From NCBI RefSeq assembly GCF_013366925.1, contig NZ_JAALDK010000002.1, positions 248,001-312,000 of the forward strand: DNA of 64,000 bases, written 5' to 3'. The notes below the pieces were generated by a model. It was not told the DNA's origin and ran no database searches. It saw only the letters and a list, made by a program, of their open reading frames with translations. Shown here in pieces: positions 62,405 to 64,000 of the stretch (position 1 is its first letter; every line of letters begins with the position of its first letter). This stretch comes from Paraburkholderia youngii (GTDB lineage: Bacteria; Pseudomonadota; Gammaproteobacteria; Burkholderiales; Burkholderiaceae). Both the position numbers and the translations under genes were made by a program.

Positions 62405-64000
62405 ATGAATACTGCCCGGTCTGAGGCCTCTTACCACTATCCGCTCTTTGCGAAGGTCTGTTCGCTGCTCGCCTGCATCGTCGGCTTGATCGCGCTGCTC
62501 TATGTGAGTGGATATATGCAGGCCAAAGGAAACGAAGGATTCCGGCAGACCCTCTCTTCTCTCGACGAAGTCGCTCGTCTGCGAACAGCCGCCGCGAAAG
62601 CACAGCCAGGCTCGCCAGGAAAGGCTCAAGCGCTAACTGAGCAGGCCGATTGGCTTGTCAGCAACGATACCCTACTGAACGACTGGAGGCAACGTGGCGC
62701 TCCGACGAAAGAACTAGCTAGCGCACTCATAGCCGCGACTGCAGGGTCGACATCAGATAGTGCCCGCGGGCCGGATGCAAAAATTTCGGCACTACGTGCG
62801 CTACGTTCGCAAGTCGCTTACCAGGCGCAAGTGCAAAAGGCCGTGCTCGGGCTGCTGCAGGGCGCAACCGCTTGCCTTCTGGTTCTTGGCATCGTTGCGC
62901 TCGCAAGGGGTGCGCATCGCGCCTTTGTCACGCGACCAGCCGCGGCGCTGCAGGCGCTCGCGGAATCCGGGCAGACAATACCGCAAGGGGACGACGAAAT
63001 CGACCGGCTTTTAAAGCTTCAGGCGCAACTTGCCGTTCGACTGCGCACCGAGCAAAGCGAGTCGGCGCAACTCAAGCGAATCGTCGAAGACTACATTGCA
63101 TTTGCGGACCAATCGCTCGAGCTGCTTCACCACATCTGCGCGCAGCTTGCCGAGCAAGAGCCATCGGGCCGCACACTCGAGGCGCTGTTGCAGCGTCTCG
63201 TCGGTGTGTTGCGCGCCCAACGTATTGCGCTGGTGGTCACCGAATCGACGGCCCAGCTGCTCGATATCGATCCCGTCGTAGCGCCGAACGGCGACGTGCC
63301 GCAGATCGTCAAGGCACGCGTCACGAACGAACTGATGACGCTTGCGGGCAACTATACGTCTTCTTTGCTCAATGACGGCGGGGTGTCGCCCCCGGTGCTC
63401 GCCGCCCCGGTACGCGTGCCGCTCGCAACCTATGGGGTGCTGATCGCGGAGGGCGAGCCGGACACGCGCTTCGAGCAGCGGCATCTGTATCTGCTCGAAA
63501 CGATCGCCAGCGTGCTCGCACACGCGATCTCCAATGTCAGCCGCGATGTGCGCGACCGGCGTATGGCGCTTTTCGAGGAACGCAATGCCATTGCGCGCGA
63601 GTTGCATGACTCGCTCGCGCAATCGCTCTCATATATGAAGATCCAGCTCGCGCGGCTGCAAGCCGTGCTGCCGCCTCAGCTCTCGCAGAGCGATGTCGCC
63701 GAAATCGCGCGCGCGATTCGCGAGGGCATCGACAGCGCCTACCGGCAGCTGCGCGAATTGCTCACGACCTTCCGCGCGCCGATGCATGCGCACGGTCTTG
63801 CGTCCACGCTCGAGGAGCTTGCCGAAGAATTCGGATCGCGCAGTGAGGTACAAATCTCGATTGACAATCGTGTGCCGCGTATGCGTCTCTCAGTCAACGA
63901 GGAAATGCATGTCGTGCAGATCGTGCGTGAAGCGCTGACAAATGTAATCCGTCATGCGCGCGCCACGACGGCGCAGGTGCAACTCATGTCGGACGGACTC
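62405..64000 (+). CDS. NarX-type sensor histidine kinase, 3' end beyond window
   Basis: 532 codons present, open to the window edge. TM helix 1 (about residues 16-38), a periplasmic sensor region, TM helix 2 (about 147-168), a GAF-like segment, then a HisKA_3 dimerisation domain with ARELHDSLAQSLSYMKIQ, phosphoacceptor His401. The start of the HATPase domain follows (VVQIVREALTNVIRHARA, N-box). Kinases of this class pair with NarL/FixJ response regulators, expected just beyond the window. The periplasmic region differs from nitrate sensors, lacking an obvious P-box, so the signal is unknown. Confidence 0.85.
   Translation, partial: MNTARSEASYHYPLFAKVCSLLACIVGLIALLYVSGYMQAKGNEGFRQTLSSLDEVARLRTAAAKAQPGSPGKAQALTEQADWLVSNDTLLNDWRQRGAPTKELASALIAATAGSTSDSARGPDAKISALRALRSQVAYQAQVQKAVLGLLQGATACLLVLGIVALARGAHRAFVTRPAAALQALAESGQTIPQGDDEIDRLLKLQAQLAVRLRTEQSESAQLKRIVEDYIAFADQSLELLHHICAQLAEQEPSGRTLEALLQRLVGVLRAQRIALVVTESTAQLLDIDPVVAPNGDVPQIVKARVTNELMTLAGNYTSSLLNDGGVSPPVLAAPVRVPLATYGVLIAEGEPDTRFEQRHLYLLETIASVLAHAISNVSRDVRDRRMALFEERNAIARELHDSLAQSLSYMKIQLARLQAVLPPQLSQSDVAEIARAIREGIDSAYRQLRELLTTFRAPMHAHGLASTLEELAEEFGSRSEVQISIDNRVPRMRLSVNEEMHVVQIVREALTNVIRHARATTAQVQLMSDGL

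Overview
The window looks like a GC-rich betaproteobacterial chromosome segment, most plausibly Paraburkholderia, Caballeronia or Burkholderia. That rests on gene content (PreT/PreA pyrimidine reduction, biuret hydrolase and allophanate hydrolase, many GntR/LysR-controlled transporter operons) and on recall of protein families; no database search was possible. The dominant theme is scavenging of nitrogen and carbon from small organic molecules, interrupted by IS elements and gene remnants.

3-6976 (+): a reductive pyrimidine operon, made of a 5'-truncated N-carbamoyl amidohydrolase, preT, preA, an NCS1 permease and dihydropyrimidinase. 7165-8590: debris consisting of a truncated YbaK gene, a scrap of amino-acid ABC permease and a dead IS6-family element. 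9232-17855 (+): a ureide operon behind a sigma54-like promoter. It has allophanate hydrolase, a BMP-type ABC importer (binding protein, two permeases, double ATPase), biuret hydrolase, a second cysteine hydrolase that may act on triuret, and an AtzH-like protein. A FadR-type GntR regulator follows. The set is sufficient on paper to import biuret or triuret and degrade it to ammonia and CO2.

18786-24425: a patchy accessory region with an AraC regulator, an NAD-epimerase, fragments of a second epimerase, an SDR and an aldo-keto reductase, a TetR/GST pair with a clear promoter and operator, and a frameshifted IS5-family element. 24649-30569: a GntR regulator divergent from an enolase-superfamily enzyme and a CUT1 sugar importer without its own ATPase, followed by a degenerate tyrosine-recombinase-like protein.

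30815-36507 (-): a six-gene operon with a polar amino-acid ABC importer, a histidine ammonia-lyase homologue that lacks the Ala-Ser-Gly MIO triad, and a HutC regulator. It lies behind a sigma54-like promoter with two HutC-like palindromes. This lyase is the best candidate for an undescribed chemistry in the window.

37411-45412: a mixed region with an NTF2-like protein, a P-loop kinase, an intact IS5-type element with a CTAG duplication, an accessory lspA beside a lipoprotein gene, small membrane and hypothetical proteins, GIY-YIG, mazEF, an integrase remnant and a prolyl-tRNA editing protein. 45493-50711 (-): asparagine/aspartate utilisation (asparaginase, MFS carrier, LysR, aspartase) with a shared putative operator. 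51372-53423: an MDR oxidoreductase divergent from a LysR gene.

53868-60419: two APC permeases, a folD paralogue, and an unusual run of very small membrane proteins flanking the second permease. 60448-64000: a PAS/degenerate-GGDEF membrane protein divergent from a NarX-type histidine kinase that runs off the window. No rRNA, tRNA or CRISPR array was seen.
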